Shown: positions 1 to 9,569 of the stretch, piece by piece
How the letters are laid out: each line of letters opens with the position of its first letter
Position numbering within the stretch: the stretch's first letter is position 1
Origin: Bacteroidales bacterium
GTDB lineage: Bacteria > Bacteroidota > Bacteroidia > Bacteroidales > UBA932
NCBI GenBank assembly: GCA_024401995.1
Contig: JAKSJZ010000004.1
Span: forward strand, 1 to 64,000
DNA length: 64,000 nt
Direction of reading: 5' to 3'
Translations under genes and position numbers: made by a program
The notes under the pieces: model-generated
Told to the model about the DNA's origin: nothing
The model's database searches: none
What the model saw: only the letters and a program-made list of their open reading frames with translations

Positions 1-1633
1 GATTGAGCACAGTGTAGTTGCGTTTGTTGGATTCGAGATTCTTTTCCTTGAGTTCAGCCTTACAGGCATCATTATAATCTCCATGGGAAGCAATAATCTC
101 AAGACGCTTCTTCACATCGTCACCTTGGAAACTGGTTTGATGGTTGAACAGTTCCATAGTAGAATGCGACAAGTGGTCTTTAAGCTCTTCTTCTGACTTC
201 ACATAGAATGGTTCGCATTCAAACTCAAATCGGTGAGCTAGCCTACCAACTCTTGACCACTCATAAAAAGTACGCAGTTCAGCCAGAGACTCAAGTTTGC
301 CGTCAATAGTACGAGGCCTGATAAGAGGGTCAAGTTCCTTGTTTTTCTTAGGTTTGCCGTATTCCGTTCTGGTCTCTCCATTTCCGATGAAATCCAGATC
401 GTGGATGGCCTCATAGATGGTAACTTTTTCATCCTCTTTGACAGTTGCAGGAATCTCGGAAATGAGTTCCTGATCATTGCGGCATCCAATGAAAAGCACT
501 CGTTCACGATTCTGAGGAACGCCATAATTGGATGATAAGACAACAATAGGCTTTGCTATCCGATACAATCTGATTGTATCCAAAATTTTATCAAATTCTT
601 CAGCACTACCATCCTTCTTGGAATATTTCGCAATCTCCTCAAAGCATTCATCCATTGTCATGGCATAGACACCAATCATAGACTTTAAAGCTTCGACCTT
701 CTTTCCCTGTCCCTTGAATTCTTTGACATTATCTATTGCTAGGATTATTTTTGAAATTATGGTATCATCCTCCATGGACTCAATGAAATCGTTCATGGAG
801 TGGACAAATGCATCGTTATCTATGTTTGAAACAGTCTTCTGTTGGATAACGGCTGCTTTGAGACGGCTTCGTTCCTCATTATGCTTGAGAAGATCCAAAC
901 CGTGACGAATCGTGCTGATTTGGGAGTCAGACTTACTGATACGATAATCGATGTTGCGGGTCAATTCTTTGAAGAGCTCCTCAAGATATTGAAAGTATTC
1001 ATCAATATACGCGCTGGTTTTGCTATCGTCCTCAATTTCTAGATGAGCCTTACAAAGAAAACAGTTGCGCTCGAAAGGCGTTGCTGTCCTTCCCAGCATA
1101 GAACTGAGATAAGTGTAGAGTTTAGAGACCTTCTTTGTATCGATGATAGAACGGATTTGACTTATTATTTCGTCTTTGAAATGCCCTTTATCTTTGGTGA
1201 GGATACCTTTGACATTTTCCATTACGAAATACTTAGGACGTATGAGTTCAATGACCTTCAGATAGTGCTCAAATAAGTTGTCGCGTTTGTCGTATTTGCG
1301 GCGTCGGCCAGAAAGACTGAATGACTGGCAGCTTGGGCCACCAGTTACGACATCAATCTGAGTATTGCCGATTTTCTTCTTCAGGTCTTTTATGAACGAA
1401 TCTGACATAATGTCTTCAGTCAGAAAAGTGGTATTTAGTCCCAGCTGTTCGTTATATCTTACACGGTGGGTGAGTTCGCAGTTTGAATTAATATCGCTTG
1501 CCAGAATGAAGTCGTAGTACTTATCATTGGTGTAGGCCTGTAGGAAACCTTCGCTGATGCCGCCAGCACCTGCAAACAAATCTAAAAAATTAACTGCTTT
1601 CCTTCCTCTGAGGAATTCTTTCTTTTGAGCCAT
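1..1633 (-). CDS. DNA (cytosine-5-)-methyltransferase, C-terminus beyond window
   Basis: Reading from an ATG at 1633 leftwards gives 544 codons open to the window edge. Motif I FLDLFAGAGG (residues 17-26), the catalytic loop GGPSCQSFS with Cys102 (Pro-Ser-Cys instead of the usual Pro-Pro-Cys), ENV (139-141) and QNRERVLFIG (374-383) are in the canonical order for C5-methyltransferases. Between ENV and QNRER lies about 230 residues where about 45 is usual; the extra, mainly charged helical segment begins with a CFLC pair (191-194). The target recognition region has started but motifs IX-X are off the window. Codons are clearly more AT-rich than in all neighbours, suggesting acquisition. A restriction or defence partner could lie to the left; none is visible here. 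Methyltransferase identity is certain; substrate and role are not. Confidence 0.93.
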   Translation of the reverse strand, partial: MAQKKEFLRGRKAVNFLDLFAGAGGISEGFLQAYTNDKYYDFILASDINSNCELTHRVRYNEQLGLNTTFLTEDIMSDSFIKDLKKKIGNTQIDVVTGGPSCQSFSLSGRRRKYDKRDNLFEHYLKVIELIRPKYFVMENVKGILTKDKGHFKDEIISQIRSIIDTKKVSKLYTYLSSMLGRTATPFERNCFLCKAHLEIEDDSKTSAYIDEYFQYLEELFKELTRNIDYRISKSDSQISTIRHGLDLLKHNEERSRLKAAVIQQKTVSNIDNDAFVHSMNDFIESMEDDTIISKIILAIDNVKEFKGQGKKVEALKSMIGVYAMTMDECFEEIAKYSKKDGSAEEFDKILDTIRLYRIAKPIVVLSSNYGVPQNRERVLFIGCRNDQELISEIPATVKEDEKVTIYEAIHDLDFIGNGETRTEYGKPKKNKELDPLIRPRTIDGKLESLAELRTFYEWSRVGRLAHRFEFECEPFYVKSEEELKDHLSHSTMELFNHQTSFQGDDVKKRLEIIASHGDYNDACKAELKEKNLESNKRNYTVLN

Positions 1634-1671
1634 TCTATTAAAAACAGGGGCTTTTGTACCTATATCAGAGG

Positions 1672-1679
1672 CAAATTTA
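1672..1679 (-). promoter_or_regulatory. Bacteroidota -7 element (TAAATTTG) for the methyltransferase
   Basis: TAAATTTG on the minus strand fits the TAnnTTTG consensus and lies 38 bases ahead of the methyltransferase ATG. No good -33 TTTG is seen. The rest of the AT-rich gap 1634-1827 shows no gene. Confidence 0.5.
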
Positions 1680-1827
1680 AGAAATATATGTAGACAATTC
1701 TATAGCCCGGGTAAAAATTTATTGAAAATAGCCCCTGTATGCTATTGTGCCGCATATTTGCGCCCTTAAATTTTTGTTGATAACAATGACTTTGTTTGAT
1801 TTTATTTGTGTCTTTCTTGAAGTGCGT

Positions 1828-3405
1828 CTATTTCCCGATGCAGAACCTACCGAAGATCTCGCCGAGGACTTCGTCTGAAGAGATTTCGCCGAAGATGGAA
1901 TTGAGGTGGGAGATGGCCGTGCGCAGGTCTTCGGCGAGCAAATCCGTCGAAGCCTGGCGGGTTTCGCCCGACAATGCCGTGCGGATGCGCTGGAGAGGGG
2001 AGAGGGCGGCGCGGAGAGCCTCGTAGTGGCGCAGGGAGGTGACGAGGGTGGAGCCGCACTCGCTGATGCGGGCCTGCTGCAGCCGCACCAACTCCGAGCG
2101 GAGATAATCGAGGCCTTCGCCGGTCAGAGCTGAAACCATAATTGAGCCCGACGTTCTGCCGGGGGTAAACCCGGTTGCATCAGGCCTGTCGGTTGTGCGC
2201 GTGCTGTGCTCAAAGGCTGGACTGTCCGCAGCTTCTGAATTTTCAGCGGGCACAGGCCCCCACGCTGGAGAAGGGATGGAAACAGGCTCCCGGCCCGGTG
2301 CAAGCAGGTCTGCCTTGTTCAGAACGTGAAGCACAGCCTGCCACGGCTCCGGATTGAAGTCTCCGACGGATTCCACAGTTGCGTCCGAAACGTCCGAGAA
2401 TCCGCGCGACACCCCTGTTCCATCCATACGGCCCAGTTCGCCGGTTAATCTGCCCTGTTCGTCCACAAGGTCTGAATCCACGGCGGTGGCATCCGACAAC
2501 ATTATTACGATATCGGCCTTGGAAGCTGCGGAAAGGGACCTTGATACACCTTCACGCTCAATCAGGTCTGAAGTGTCGCGCAGACCGGCCGTGTCGGTGA
2601 ACCTGAATTTTATGCCTCCCAACGTGACCGATTCTTCGATTGTGTCGCGCGTAGTGCCGGCAATGGGGGAGACTATGGCCCTGTTCTCGCCGACAAGGGC
2701 GTTCAGCAGGGTTGACTTGCCGGCGTTGACCGGGCCTACGATCGCTACCTGCACACCTTCCTTTATTGCATTGCCGGTGCGGAACGAGCCGCATAGCCGG
2801 CGCACTTCCCCTATGACTTCATCCAGGAGCCCCAGCAGCTTGGACCTGTCGGCAAACTCGACGTCCTCTTCGCTGAAATCCAGCTCAAGTTCCAATAGAG
2901 CTGACATCTCCACCAACCTGTTGCGCAGTGACTTTAAAGTCGTCGAATATTCGCCGCGCAGTTGCTGGAAAGCGAGCCTGTGCGCGGATTCCGAACTCGC
3001 CGCGATAAGGTCCGCCACCGCTTCAGCCTCGGAAAGATCCATCTTGCCCGCAAGAAAGGCGCGTCGGGTGAACTCCCCGGGCTCGGCCAGTCTGCACCCC
3101 TCGGCGCACAGCATTTCAAGCACACGGCCCGCAATCCAGGGGGATGCGTGGCAATAAATCTCCACGGAATCCTCACCCGTAAAGGAATGGGGTGCGCGAA
3201 ACACTGCCGCCATGACCTCGTCCACGTCCTTGATGAGCCCGAAGCGTATGGTCCCTGCCGGAACATCCGCAAGAGACCCCTTGCGCAGCGATACAACCCC
3301 GTCGCAATACTCGAGCGCGCACGGGCCGCTGACGCGTATGATTGTTATGGCGCCTGTGCCGGGCACGGTCGCCGGGGCGCATATCGTATCGGGGGCGGGA
3401 TTCAT
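1828..3405 (-). CDS. mnmE: tRNA uridine-5-carboxymethylaminomethyl GTPase MnmE
   Basis: MnmE, with MnmG, builds the cmnm5 modification at U34 of tRNAs. The 525-residue product has the N-terminal tetrahydrofolate-binding domain (1-120), the helical domain, an inserted G domain and the diagnostic C-terminal FCIGK. G motifs: P-loop GPVNAGKS (224-231), TTRD (251-254), DTAG (271-274), NKAD (363-366). It is about 65-75 residues longer than the usual 450-460. The extra length is two Ser/Asp/Pro-rich stretches flanking G4 (roughly 308-352 and 369-419), so the G domain carries surface insertions. The start codon is two bases after the stop of the upstream kinase gene, implying co-transcription. Confidence 0.97.
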   Translation of the reverse strand: MNPAPDTICAPATVPGTGAITIIRVSGPCALEYCDGVVSLRKGSLADVPAGTIRFGLIKDVDEVMAAVFRAPHSFTGEDSVEIYCHASPWIAGRVLEMLCAEGCRLAEPGEFTRRAFLAGKMDLSEAEAVADLIAASSESAHRLAFQQLRGEYSTTLKSLRNRLVEMSALLELELDFSEEDVEFADRSKLLGLLDEVIGEVRRLCGSFRTGNAIKEGVQVAIVGPVNAGKSTLLNALVGENRAIVSPIAGTTRDTIEESVTLGGIKFRFTDTAGLRDTSDLIEREGVSRSLSAASKADIVIMLSDATAVDSDLVDEQGRLTGELGRMDGTGVSRGFSDVSDATVESVGDFNPEPWQAVLHVLNKADLLAPGREPVSIPSPAWGPVPAENSEAADSPAFEHSTRTTDRPDATGFTPGRTSGSIMVSALTGEGLDYLRSELVRLQQARISECGSTLVTSLRHYEALRAALSPLQRIRTALSGETRQASTDLLAEDLRTAISHLNSIFGEISSDEVLGEIFGRFCIGK

Positions 3406-3407
3406 AA

Positions 3408-5075
3408 TCAGTATTTGAACGAACTGCCGCCGACAAACTCGCGCAGCAGGGAAGTGGGCGGTATCTCCTTGTCCGATACCGGTTTGAAATAATTCAGGAA
3501 CTTGAGCAACCGGTTCGCTTCGCTGTACTCCGTACAGTCCTTCGGGACGGTTGAAAGTATCTGCTCCGCGTGGAGTTTTATCACGGCGAACTCAATGAGG
3601 TATGACGAATTGAACAGCACGTCGGCATTCTCCTGATAGGGATAAATCCACTTCACCTCGGACCGCCTGACATTGGGCCAGTTGGATATGGTCTCCCGCG
3701 CCGAGAAGGAGCCGTTGTTAAAGTCGCGCACGACGCGCCTCAGCAGTCTGTTGTCGCTCGTCGGTATGCAGTTGTGGTCGTCCAGCGAGATGGATGTGAT
3801 GGCATTTATGAATATCCTGTACTTCAATTTGTCGTCAATCCTGTCGGTAAGGGCGGGATTCAGGGCGTGGATGCCTTCGACTATCAGGAGCATATTCCCG
3901 CCGAGCCGCACTCTGGGGCCGTTGTACTCCCTGAGGCCGGTTACGAAATTGAACCGGGGAAACTGCACCTCGCCGCCGCCCAGCAGCTTCATCAGGTCCT
4001 CCTGCATTGCGGCGTGGTCAACCGTGTCAAAATTGTCGTAGTCATGGCTGCCGTCCGGCAGTCTCTTCGTGTCCTCCCTGTTCACGAAATAATCGTCCGT
4101 GCTGACAGATACGGGCTTCAGCCCGCAGGCGAGCAACTGTGTGCTGAGCTTCTTGCAGACGGTGGTCTTGCCGCTGCTGCTGGGACCGGTGACAAGAACC
4201 ATCCTGATGCCGTCCCGGTCATAACGCTCCGCAATGTCCTCCGCAATCTTTACGATTTTCTTCTCCTGCAGGGCTTCCGACACCCTTATCAATTCTCCGG
4301 CGCAACCCCTCTCCACAAGTTCGTTCACGTCCCCGACATTGTCCAGTTCCATAATCCTGTTCCACTTCAGCGACTCGTTGAACACCTCGAAGGTCTTCGG
4401 CTGCTCGAAGAACGGAGCGAGTTCATCGGGCTTGTGGCGGTTGGGGATATTCATATGGATGCCCCCGTGATAGGCGCGCAGCTTCCATACCTTAAGATAT
4501 CCCGAGGAGGGGAGAAGCGCGTCATAGTAGTAGTCTGGAGTGCCGTCCAGAGTGTAATATCTTATATAGGTCTGGCCGCTTGTACGAAGGAGCTTCACCT
4601 TGTCGTCATAGCCCATGCTCTCGAAGAGCTTTATGACGTCCGGAGTTCTCTCTTCGAAGCGCCGGAACGGAAGGTCTGCGTCAACTATCTCACGCATCCT
4701 CCGGCTTATGGCCTCCACCTCCTCTTCGCTCACCCCCTCTGCTCCGTTGCGGTTGATTACGCAGTAATACCCCTTTGAAAGCGGGCGTCGCATTATGATC
4801 TTGCAGTCCGGATAGAGATCTCTTACCGCCTTGCTGAGCAGAAAGCACAGCGACCTGCAGTAAACGCTTCTTCCGCTGTAGGTCGTGTAATCCAGATATT
4901 CCACTTCGCGGTTGTTGAACGCACGGTACTTCAATCCCTGCGCTACGTTGTTGACTTTGGCGGAAAGAATGGGCCAGGGCTTGTCAAAATTGAACTTGTC
5001 AAGCATCTCCATAAGTGTGGCGCCTTCATTGAACCGAAGCGTCTCGCCGGAGTTCCTGCAGAATATCTTTATCAT
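3408..5075 (-). CDS. TGS-domain nucleoside (uridine) kinase fusion protein
   Basis: A 555-residue protein. The N-terminal third (1-60 TGS/ubiquitin-like, about 61-230 resembling the threonyl/alanyl-tRNA synthetase second additional domain) is fused to a uridine kinase/phosphoribulokinase domain with Walker A GPSSSGKT at 297-304 and a TDDYF motif shortly after. This fusion is known in Bacteroidota, Firmicutes and Thermotogae and annotated nucleoside or uridine kinase; the expected reaction is ATP-dependent phosphorylation of uridine/cytidine. The role of the synthetase-like half is unknown. It sits between rho (9-base gap) and mnmE (2-base gap). Confidence 0.9.
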   Translation of the reverse strand: MIKIFCRNSGETLRFNEGATLMEMLDKFNFDKPWPILSAKVNNVAQGLKYRAFNNREVEYLDYTTYSGRSVYCRSLCFLLSKAVRDLYPDCKIIMRRPLSKGYYCVINRNGAEGVSEEEVEAISRRMREIVDADLPFRRFEERTPDVIKLFESMGYDDKVKLLRTSGQTYIRYYTLDGTPDYYYDALLPSSGYLKVWKLRAYHGGIHMNIPNRHKPDELAPFFEQPKTFEVFNESLKWNRIMELDNVGDVNELVERGCAGELIRVSEALQEKKIVKIAEDIAERYDRDGIRMVLVTGPSSSGKTTVCKKLSTQLLACGLKPVSVSTDDYFVNREDTKRLPDGSHDYDNFDTVDHAAMQEDLMKLLGGGEVQFPRFNFVTGLREYNGPRVRLGGNMLLIVEGIHALNPALTDRIDDKLKYRIFINAITSISLDDHNCIPTSDNRLLRRVVRDFNNGSFSARETISNWPNVRRSEVKWIYPYQENADVLFNSSYLIEFAVIKLHAEQILSTVPKDCTEYSEANRLLKFLNYFKPVSDKEIPPTSLLREFVGGSSFKY

Positions 5076-5084
5076 TGTCCTTTA

Positions 5085-6719
5085 TCAGAATTCAACCTGC
5101 TTTGCCTGTCTGGGACTTACCTTGTTCATGTTCTCGAGCAGGGTGACGTTGTCCTTGAATTCATCCATCAGCTGGAGCATGAAGTTCATCGCTTCGGTGG
5201 GATTCATGTCGGCGAGCAGCTTGCGGAGTATCCATATCCTGTTGGCAATGGCCTTGTCAAGCAGCAGGTCGTCGCGCCTCGTACCGGAAAGCAGCACGTT
5301 GACGGCGGGGAAGATCCTGCGGTTGGCAAGGTTGCGGTCCAGTTGGATTTCGGAATTGCCCGTACCCTTGAACTCCTCGAAGATTACGTCGTCCATTTTC
5401 GAGCCCGTCTCGGTGAGCGCCGTCGCAAGAATGGTGAGCGAGCCGCCGCCCTCGACGTTGCGCGCCGCCCCGAAGAAGCGCTTGGGCTTCTGGAGGGCAT
5501 TGGCATCCACTCCGCCGGTAAGCACTTTGCCCGAGGCCGGCTGTACGGTGTTGTAGGCGCGGGCGAGCCTTGTTATGGAATCCAGCAGGATTACCACGTC
5601 GTGTCCGCACTCCACAAGCCTCCTGGCCTTCTCCAGGACCATATTCGCAACCTTGACGTGATGGTCTGCGGGTTCGTCGAACGTGGAGGCGACAACCTCG
5701 GCGTTGACGCTGCGCTGCATGTCCGTGACCTCCTCCGGCCTCTCGTCGATAAGAAGTACAATCTCATAGACTTCGGGGTGATTGTCGGAGATGGCGTTGG
5801 CTATGGATTTGAGGAGCATTGTCTTGCCGGTCTTCGGCTGTGCCACTATAAGGCCCCTCTGGCCCTTGCCTATGGGTGCGAAAAGGTCGACTATGCGGCA
5901 GGACTTGTCCGCTCCGTGCGCGCCTCCCGTCAGATTGAACTTGCTGTCCGGGAAAAGCGGGGTCAGGAAATCGAAGGGAACCCTGTCCCTTATGAACTCC
6001 GGCGTGCGCCCGTTCACGTATTTGATTTTGACAAGGGGGAAGTATTTGTCGCCTTCGCGCGGAGGGCGTATCTCGCCGCTGATTGTGTCGCCCGGCTTCA
6101 GGGCGTTCGCCTTGATCTGGCTCTGCGATACATATATGTCATCGGGAGAATTCAGATAATTGTAGTCCGATGAACGCAGGAAACCGTAGCCGTCCGGCAT
6201 AATCTCCAGTACTCCGCAAGCTTCCACAGTACCTTCGAACTCCGGTCTGGACGACTTCTGGGGCGTGTTCTGCCTCTGCTGCTGTTCGTTCTGCCTGCGC
6301 GGCTCGTTCTTCCGGCTGTCATCGGTGTGCTGCGCCTCGGGCGCTTCGGCCTGCTTTTCGTGGACATTGTCGCGTGTAGTTGCCTGATGATTCTCCTGAG
6401 GCTTCTCCCTGCGGCGGCGCTGCTGCCTCGTGTTCTGGTTCTCCTGGGTCTTCTCCTCCGGTTTTGCGGGTTCGTCGGATGAAGGTGAGGGATGCGGCTC
6501 CGTCTTTGCCGGAGTCCCGGCCTGATCCTTCCTGGGGCGGCCTCTGCGCTTCTTCTCCTGCTGGGGCTTGGATGCGGCCTCTGCGGCCTCGGCATCCAGA
6601 ATCATATATGCCAGCTGTTCGGAGCTGTCCTTCTTCTTGAATTTTAATCCTAGTTCGTTTGCGATTGACTCAAGCTGTGCTCTGTCCATCTCGCTCAAGT
6701 CATAGAGAGTGTGTGACAT
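5085..6719 (-). CDS. rho: Transcription termination factor Rho
   Basis: Hexameric RNA-dependent ATPase that ends transcription. ATG at 6719 gives 544 residues (a TTG one codon upstream is less likely). Order: Rho N-domain (about 3-45), a 110-residue Lys/Arg/Gln/Pro-rich insert (50-160) typical of Bacteroidota Rho, cold-shock-like RNA-binding domain (about 162-235), then the ATPase core with Walker A PKTGKT (296-301), Walker [14 protein letters not shown] and the Q/R-loop region. It leads a cluster with the kinase and mnmE. Its presumed leader contains two short perfect hairpins (see 6752-6785), so leader-level control is possible. Confidence 0.98.
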   Translation of the reverse strand: MSHTLYDLSEMDRAQLESIANELGLKFKKKDSSEQLAYMILDAEAAEAASKPQQEKKRRGRPRKDQAGTPAKTEPHPSPSSDEPAKPEEKTQENQNTRQQRRRREKPQENHQATTRDNVHEKQAEAPEAQHTDDSRKNEPRRQNEQQQRQNTPQKSSRPEFEGTVEACGVLEIMPDGYGFLRSSDYNYLNSPDDIYVSQSQIKANALKPGDTISGEIRPPREGDKYFPLVKIKYVNGRTPEFIRDRVPFDFLTPLFPDSKFNLTGGAHGADKSCRIVDLFAPIGKGQRGLIVAQPKTGKTMLLKSIANAISDNHPEVYEIVLLIDERPEEVTDMQRSVNAEVVASTFDEPADHHVKVANMVLEKARRLVECGHDVVILLDSITRLARAYNTVQPASGKVLTGGVDANALQKPKRFFGAARNVEGGGSLTILATALTETGSKMDDVIFEEFKGTGNSEIQLDRNLANRRIFPAVNVLLSGTRRDDLLLDKAIANRIWILRKLLADMNPTEAMNFMLQLMDEFKDNVTLLENMNKVSPRQAKQVEF

Positions 6720-6751
6720 CAAATGAATATTTGTTGAATTGAATTTCGTGT

Positions 6752-6785
6752 CCGGCGGAAGCCGGCCCGGTCCCTGTCGCAGGGA
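6752..6785 (-). promoter_or_regulatory. Two short hairpins in the rho leader
   Basis: Two perfect stem-loops lie side by side between lptD and rho: a 6-bp stem with a 3-base loop at 6771-6785 and a 5-bp stem with a 4-base loop at 6752-6765. If the -7 element at 6790-6797 is used, the first hairpin is at the very 5' end of the rho mRNA. No T-tract follows, so a classical terminator for lptD is unlikely, though processing or Rho-linked control is possible. Confidence 0.45.
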
Positions 6786-6789
6786 TGTG

Positions 6790-6797
6790 CAAATATA
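6790..6797 (-). promoter_or_regulatory. -7 element (TATATTTG) for rho cluster
   Basis: TATATTTG on the minus strand matches TAnnTTTG exactly, 70 bases upstream of the rho ATG and just after the lptD stop codon region. Confidence 0.55.
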
Positions 6798-6807
6798 GCA
6801 AAAATTA

Positions 6808-9531
6808 TCAATTGTCCCAATAGCTGCTGCTCTTCTTGAACTGAATCAGGTCGGCCAGTGCCGCCGCATTCGCCGCAATCCTGAAACTGTAGGACTTCCA
6901 TTGTCCGAGCGGCACGCAGGAGACGGAGATGTTGAAGCAGTGGAGGTCATAGGTGGCCGAGAGCTGCGTCGTGGTGATTTTAAGCGCCTGTATGTCGAAT
7001 CCGGACATTATGTTCAGGCTCAGTTTGGGGCTCAGCTTGACGTTGCCGCTCACGTTCAGCGTCTGCGTGATGTTGTTCTTCGCCGACAGTTTGAGCTGCT
7101 CGTTGTCATAAACGTAATTGCGCGAACAGCTGAACGAATAGCTCAGGTTGACCGACCAGGGTACGTTCGGATTGGTGTAATAGAGCCAGCCCCCCGGTAT
7201 GTATTCGCCCGTGGTGGGATGGTAGTATATTCTCTGGTAGTAGTCGGCGGGGCCGCTGTCGGTGCGTCCGTCGTTGCCGTCCCTCTTGCCTTCGCCGGAA
7301 ATGGAGTAGGAGAGCGACGCGGAGGCATTTGTGAAACGCAGGAGACCCTGTCCCATTGAAACGGCGAACCTGTCGATTCTCTGCCCCTTCTCATCGACTC
7401 CGTAGGGGTCGAATCCGGCGCTAGCGCTCACGCTCACCTTGCCGAAGAGCGAAGTGCTCATCGAGATGCCTACGGTGCTCATCTTGAACTTTTCCGCGAG
7501 GAAATTGTATCCCGTGCTTATGTTGAGCTGGTCTATGAGCTTCACTTTCTTGGAACCCGTACCCGTGGTGTCCTTGAAGTCCCTCACTTTCGCCTCGAGG
7601 TTGTTCCCTATGCTGAGGGATGCCGTGGCGCTCTTGCCCTTGCCGGGAGGGGAGAGCGACTGCCCCGAATAGATGTTGTACTGATACTCCTTGTCCTCGC
7701 CGTGTATGTCGGTGTACTGCAGTGTCCTGTATCCGTTGGCATAAGTACCTTTCTCGGGGCTTGCCGAGAAGGAGATGGAGGGCGATATAACGTGCCTTAT
7801 CGCCTGCACCTTGTGCCCCTTGCCGAAGTTGAACATACCGTAGAGCCTCGTGCTCATCGAAGCGCTGAATCCGTAGTTCTGGGTGATTCCGAAATGGGAG
7901 AAATTCTTCCCCTGTATCGCCTCCACCTTGTCCGTTTCGGGATTGTATTCGTATTCGGTCTTCCTGAAGAACCAGTTCTGCCCGTACGTGATTCCGGGAT
8001 TTATGGTTATGTACTTGAAAAGCTGGAACGACGGCAGACCGAGGCTGAAATTATGTGCCATTCCGCTCTGGAACTTGTTCAGGAAATCGGGCGAGCCGAA
8101 CTCCGACACCTTGAAGTTCACCTTGTTGTGCAGGGACGTGTTGTAGCCGAACGATATCCTCTCGTAGAATTTCTCCTTGCCGACCCTGTTCTTGCGCTTG
8201 AAAGGATAAATCGTGCTCATGCTGAACGTCACGTTCGGCAGCGTGAAACTGTACGACGAGTCCCTGGAATTCTGGGAATGAAGCGCATTTACGGACAGGT
8301 TGAACTTTCCGTTCCAGTTGTGCGAGTACGAAATGGAGGATGAAACCTGGTTTTCCAGCGCTTCGGTGACGGATCTGGAGTTGTATCTGCTGTTGGAAGG
8401 CGACGAGAAGTTCACCGACGCCGAGAAGGAAGACCCCGGATGGGATTTCGAATCCTGGCTGTGCGACCACTTGAAGCCGAAGTTGGCGCTGGAAAAGAAT
8501 TCCGGAGTGCCCTTTTCGCCCGTCTGGTCGTGGGAATAGTTGAATGACAGGTTGCCGTTGCAGCGGTAGTTGAACTTGTAGCGCGAGTTCACGTCGACCG
8601 CCCAGGACCCCATCGTGTAAAGCGAACCCGTGACCGAGAAGTCGAAGTAGTCCCCGAATACGAAGTAGAGTCCGGCATCCTTCATATAGAAGCCTCTGGC
8701 CTGCTCTTCGCCGAAAGTCGGGAGAAGAAGTCCGGTCGCCCTGTTGGGACGCTTCGGGATGAAGCCGAACGGGATGCCGATGAACGGTATGTGCACGTCC
8801 TCCACGACTATATGGGACGGTCCGAAAACCGTCTTCTGCGAGGGCTTCGTTATGATCTTCGCGGCCGACAGCTCCAGCCAGTAATGCGGGTGCTCCAGGT
8901 CGCAGACCGTGTATTTGCCCTTCGTCAGGTTGATGGAGTTGTCATCCATCATCTTGATGTTGCGCCCGTGCAGGAGACCCTCCTCGACGCTGGTTATGAT
9001 GTTCGTGATCCTGGCCTTGCGGGAGTTGAAGTTGTAGCGGACCTCCTCCATATTATAGGTCTGGCCGCGCTGGGTCATCACCGGCTGGCCCACCCATTCG
9101 CCTGTCAGGGTGTCGAGTACGCCGTGGGCGTAAACGGTTCCGTCCGCGAGGTCATACTCCATCACCTCCGCGCTCAATTCCATATCCTCGTACTTTACCG
9201 TCACTTCTCCGTAATAGAAGATTTTGCGCTGTCCGTCGGTGAATACCTCCACGATGGAGTCGCGCGCGGTCGAGAAGATGGGCATCTTGAGCGAGCTTTT
9301 CGAGAGCATCGCCGTCGAATCCGCCTTGAAGAGGGAGTCGGCGACGTGCAGGGAATCCCGTCTTGCAATCTCCGCGGAATCCGGCTGTACACGCGTTATC
9401 TCCCTGACTTTCATCTGTCCGGGAACGGGTGCCTTGCGGTTTCTGCCGGGTCTCTGTGCATACGAGTCCGCCGCCCAGAAAACCAGCATCACCGCCAATG
9501 CCGCCGCCAATACGTGTACGCTATTCTTCAA
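6808..9531 (-). CDS. lptD: LPS-assembly outer membrane protein LptD
   Basis: LptD forms the outer-membrane pore that inserts lipopolysaccharide. The frame is open to 9903, but that extension is antisense to the amidase gene. A TTG at 9531 gives a textbook signal peptide (KN, hydrophobic core, cut after SYA, about residues 1-25) and a 907-residue protein, so I place the start there. After a Pro/Lys-rich linker comes an OstA/LptA-like beta-jellyroll region (about 70-220: [22 protein letters not shown]), then a long beta-barrel with alternating aromatic strands to the C-terminus. Strongly matches Bacteroidota LptD layout. Divergent to the amidase, with 33 bases between starts. Confidence 0.9.
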   Translation of the reverse strand: MKNSVHVLAAALAVMLVFWAADSYAQRPGRNRKAPVPGQMKVREITRVQPDSAEIARRDSLHVADSLFKADSTAMLSKSSLKMPIFSTARDSIVEVFTDGQRKIFYYGEVTVKYEDMELSAEVMEYDLADGTVYAHGVLDTLTGEWVGQPVMTQRGQTYNMEEVRYNFNSRKARITNIITSVEEGLLHGRNIKMMDDNSINLTKGKYTVCDLEHPHYWLELSAAKIITKPSQKTVFGPSHIVVEDVHIPFIGIPFGFIPKRPNRATGLLLPTFGEEQARGFYMKDAGLYFVFGDYFDFSVTGSLYTMGSWAVDVNSRYKFNYRCNGNLSFNYSHDQTGEKGTPEFFSSANFGFKWSHSQDSKSHPGSSFSASVNFSSPSNSRYNSRSVTEALENQVSSSISYSHNWNGKFNLSVNALHSQNSRDSSYSFTLPNVTFSMSTIYPFKRKNRVGKEKFYERISFGYNTSLHNKVNFKVSEFGSPDFLNKFQSGMAHNFSLGLPSFQLFKYITINPGITYGQNWFFRKTEYEYNPETDKVEAIQGKNFSHFGITQNYGFSASMSTRLYGMFNFGKGHKVQAIRHVISPSISFSASPEKGTYANGYRTLQYTDIHGEDKEYQYNIYSGQSLSPPGKGKSATASLSIGNNLEAKVRDFKDTTGTGSKKVKLIDQLNISTGYNFLAEKFKMSTVGISMSTSLFGKVSVSASAGFDPYGVDEKGQRIDRFAVSMGQGLLRFTNASASLSYSISGEGKRDGNDGRTDSGPADYYQRIYYHPTTGEYIPGGWLYYTNPNVPWSVNLSYSFSCSRNYVYDNEQLKLSAKNNITQTLNVSGNVKLSPKLSLNIMSGFDIQALKITTTQLSATYDLHCFNISVSCVPLGQWKSYSFRIAANAAALADLIQFKKSSSYWDN

Positions 9532-9546
9532 AAAGCAAATTTTTAC

Positions 9547-9554
9547 TATTTTTG
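9547..9554 (+). promoter_or_regulatory. -7 element (TATTTTTG) for amidase
   Basis: Perfect TAnnTTTG ending 10 bases before the amidase ATG at 9565, predicting a leader of only a few bases. It lies within the transcribed leader of the divergent lptD. Confidence 0.6.
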
Positions 9555-9561
9555 CAAAACA

Positions 9562-9569
9562 CAAATGTA
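9562..9569 (-). promoter_or_regulatory. -7 element (TACATTTG) for lptD
   Basis: TACATTTG on the minus strand fits TAnnTTTG and precedes the lptD TTG start by 30 bases. It overlaps the start codon of the divergent amidase, so the two promoters interlock. Confidence 0.45.

Noticed and set aside
3774..4778. 334-residue plus-strand open frame
   Set aside because: It is the mirror of the nucleoside kinase gene in GC-rich DNA and has no family motif.
6752..6785. Intrinsic terminator for lptD
   Set aside because: Stems are short and no T-run follows on the minus strand.
8791..9564. N-terminal extension of the amidase
   Set aside because: It is antisense to lptD coding sequence, and a signal peptide begins at the ATG at 9565.
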